In this document: piece after piece, positions 4,559-6,201 of the stretch | How positions within the stretch are numbered: position 1 is the first letter of the stretch | How the letters are laid out: every line of letters begins with the position of its first letter | NCBI GenBank assembly: GCA_003155275.1 | Contig: PMCC01000076.1 | Coordinates: 17,705-23,905 of the forward strand | Origin: Actinomycetota bacterium | GTDB taxonomy: Bacteria > Actinomycetota > Humimicrobiia > Humimicrobiales > Humimicrobiaceae | Direction of reading: 5' to 3' | DNA length: 6,201 nucleotides | Notes under the pieces: model-generated | The model's input: only the letters and a program-made list of their open reading frames with translations | Database searches by the model: none | What the model was told of the DNA's origin: nothing | Position numbers and translations under genes: made by a program

Positions 4559-6201
4559 TCACTTAAGCTTACTCCCACAGTTTGCACAGAATATATTAGT
4601 GTCCAAAACCGGTGTGCCGCAATTTACACAGAATTTTTTCTGCCCGGAATCTGCCTTTTTTTCATCTGCAACTTTACCTTCGGTTCCTTTTTCATCTATA
4701 GACGCTTCTAAAGTTTCATTTTTATCTTTTGTCTCAGGATGCTTGGATTTTTTACCTTTTTTTGAAACTTCTTTACTTCCTGTTTCGGTAACTTTCCTTG
4801 CATCAGTTACTCCAGAATCTTTTACAATGCCTGCATCGGCATCCCAATCTTTATCTGTTGTCACCGCACCACCTTTGGGTTCTTTGGTTTGCAGCTTTGT
4901 CTTTGCCTGCTCTCCTGAAGTCTCAATCATTTTAATATTGCTCTCAGCTGCAGCAGCCTGGTTTAAAGCCACGGGAGGTTGTACGGATGCAATATAGATA
5001 GGCCCTTTTGTAATTATTACATCAGGAGCAGTTTTTTTAGGTTTCCTGTGTCTTAATAATACTGCAATAAGTACTATCAATAAAATAAGAAGAAGCAGGG
5101 CGCCGCCAAATATCAGATAAGTATACATGGGGCCTAAACCAAAAAGGTCGAAAGACATCAGGGAAGAAATTATAGAAGTTGTTTCTGGTGCAGTTGTTTG
5201 CGGAACAGTCTCCTGAAGTATCGTTTCAGCTGCTGTTACAGGAGGTGCTGTCTCTGCGGTAATAGGTACATCACTTTCCATATTGGATTGAGCTTTTGCT
5301 TTATACTCCTGTGCCAGAAGATGCCCCGAACTTAAGTTAAGTACCGCGTTGAAATGCTTGATTGCCTCAGAATAGTGGTTCTGCATGAACAATGCAAGCC
5401 CTGCTCTCCATTCTTTATCAACCGGCCCGAGTTTGTTTTCACCTTCAAAAATAAGTTTTATATCATTTGACGGCCTTAAAAAGTTTGTCATATTATCAGT
5501 TCCTGTCGTAAGCATGCCGATGACACTGCCATCTTCTGCAAAGACTGGGCTGCCGCTGTTTCCCGCTACAGCATAAACCAGCGCCTGGAAAACTGAAGTG
5601 CCATTTATCGTTTTTTTACCGCTTATGGAACCTTTTACAACTGTGGGGCTTAGAGTATCGTCCTGGCCGTAATCAGCAGTCCACGGGTAACCCATAACAG
5701 TTATAGAATCTGTAATTTCAATTTTTGAAGAATCACCCATGAGGACGCTTGAAAGCGCTCTTCCGATAGCAGGCGTTATTTTCAGTACAGCTATGTTGCC
5801 CTGGGTGCTGTCACTTACCCTAACCACCTCAGCTCTTAAAAAATTATTATTCGCACTGTCGGGTTTTGATACAGTTGCAGTATTAAACTGTACCCAGACA
5901 TCCCTGTCAGGAGTGTCTGAATTTTCGCCTTTAAAATTAAACCCATTATAAATAGTGGTCCAGTCCGAGTCTGAGAGTTTGCCATAATCATCCGGGTATG
6001 TTGCAGATATATATGCATCCAGTAGCGCATTTTTCATGGCAACTTCATTTGTTTCCCTGTCATCAACAAGGTCACCGCTTGTTATTATGTTTCCAGTCTC
6101 CGGGTTAACAACAAACCCTGTTCCGTTAAATGGCCCCCAGGTGAATTTATCTTTGCTCCATTGGTTTATAACCGGATCAAAAACATAAGCAGAATATATG
6201 G
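4559..6201 (-). CDS. Membrane-anchored trypsin/HtrA-like protein with TPR-like segment and C-terminal zinc ribbon (N-terminus off right edge)
   Basis: The frame is open from the right edge (first full codon 6199-6197) to the TGA at 4561-4559, giving 546 visible residues; the true start and probable signal peptide lie outside. The ATG at 6037 is internal, because 54 upstream codons encode the first half of the protease fold. Domains in visible-residue numbering: S1C trypsin-like domain about 15-255, with GTGFVVNP (26-33), IITSGDLV, NIAVLKI and GNSGSP (Ser215); one TPR-like helix pair 263-307; Thr/Pro-rich linker 309-344; transmembrane helix about 360-382 followed by basic RHRKPKK, which predicts a cytoplasmic C-terminus; long Lys/Glu/Asp linker; zinc ribbon with Cys524, Cys527, Cys538 and Cys541. 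The expected catalytic His is Asp43 and the expected Asp is Asn135, so peptidase activity is doubtful. The propeller gene lies about 48 bp downstream on the same strand. Confidence 0.85.
   Translation of the reverse strand, partial: IYSAYVFDPVINQWSKDKFTWGPFNGTGFVVNPETGNIITSGDLVDDRETNEVAMKNALLDAYISATYPDDYGKLSDSDWTTIYNGFNFKGENSDTPDRDVWVQFNTATVSKPDSANNNFLRAEVVRVSDSTQGNIAVLKITPAIGRALSSVLMGDSSKIEITDSITVMGYPWTADYGQDDTLSPTVVKGSISGKKTINGTSVFQALVYAVAGNSGSPVFAEDGSVIGMLTTGTDNMTNFLRPSNDIKLIFEGENKLGPVDKEWRAGLALFMQNHYSEAIKHFNAVLNLSSGHLLAQEYKAKAQSNMESDVPITAETAPPVTAAETILQETVPQTTAPETTSIISSLMSFDLFGLGPMYTYLIFGGALLLLILLIVLIAVLLRHRKPKKTAPDVIITKGPIYIASVQPPVALNQAAAAESNIKMIETSGEQAKTKLQTKEPKGGAVTTDKDWDADAGIVKDSGVTDARKVTETGSKEVSKKGKKSKHPETKDKNETLEASIDEKGTEGKVADEKKADSGQKKFCVNCGTPVLDTNIFCANCGSKLK

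Noticed and set aside
4404..4997. 197-residue plus-strand frame opposite the propeller and protease-like genes
   Set aside because: It lies antisense across two well-supported genes and their gap, has low-complexity Phe/Ser-rich sequence and no ribosome site; it is a shadow of the minus-strand coding.
4559..6037. Reading the right-hand gene as an active HtrA protease starting at the ATG at 6037
   Set aside because: The upstream codons belong to the same fold, and the His and Asp positions of the triad are substituted.

Overview
This is a moderately AT-rich bacterial window carrying ordinary housekeeping and transport genes beside envelope proteins. Genes start with ATG, Shine-Dalgarno (SD) sites are mostly of the AGGA/GGTGG type, and no rRNA, tRNA, CRISPR array or insertion sequence is visible. 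Nothing fixes the phylum. Secreted proteins, polyamine-type ABC permeases and a split transketolase fit many free-living, often anaerobic bacteria.

Layout, left to right. (1) Positions 1-320, minus strand: the N-terminal 106 codons of an unrecognised helical protein that runs off the left edge. (2) Positions 338-470: about ten copies of a degenerate 13-nt tandem repeat fill the gap and overlap the last codons of the next gene. (3) Positions 459-1427, minus: the C-terminal subunit of a split transketolase. (4) Positions 1428-1527: a very AT-rich divergent intergenic region. (5) Positions 1528-3213, plus: potB-potC, the two membrane permeases of a spermidine/putrescine-type ABC importer, with no potA or potD next to them. 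(6) Positions 3206-3232: two overlapping hairpins at a convergent junction. (7) Positions 3245-4510, minus: a secreted seven-bladed LVIVD beta-propeller protein. (8) Positions 4559-6201, minus: a large membrane protein entering from the right edge, with a trypsin/HtrA-like domain, one TPR-like helix pair, a transmembrane helix, a charged linker and a C-terminal zinc ribbon.

How the genes relate. The protease-like gene and the propeller gene are on the same strand about 48 bp apart and may be co-transcribed. Both products are predicted to act outside the cytoplasmic membrane. The potBC pair is translationally close and must borrow an ATPase and a binding protein encoded elsewhere. The transketolase C-half likewise lacks its N-terminal partner upstream.

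Most interesting points: the protease-like domain keeps the serine motif GNSGSP but has Asp where the catalytic His is expected and Asn where the catalytic Asp is expected, so it looks like a pseudoprotease tethered to a cytoplasmic zinc ribbon. The 13-nt minisatellite joined to the end of the transketolase gene, followed by a (TA)n tract inside the next gene's SD-start spacer, is also unusual. I do not see a clearly new multi-gene system.
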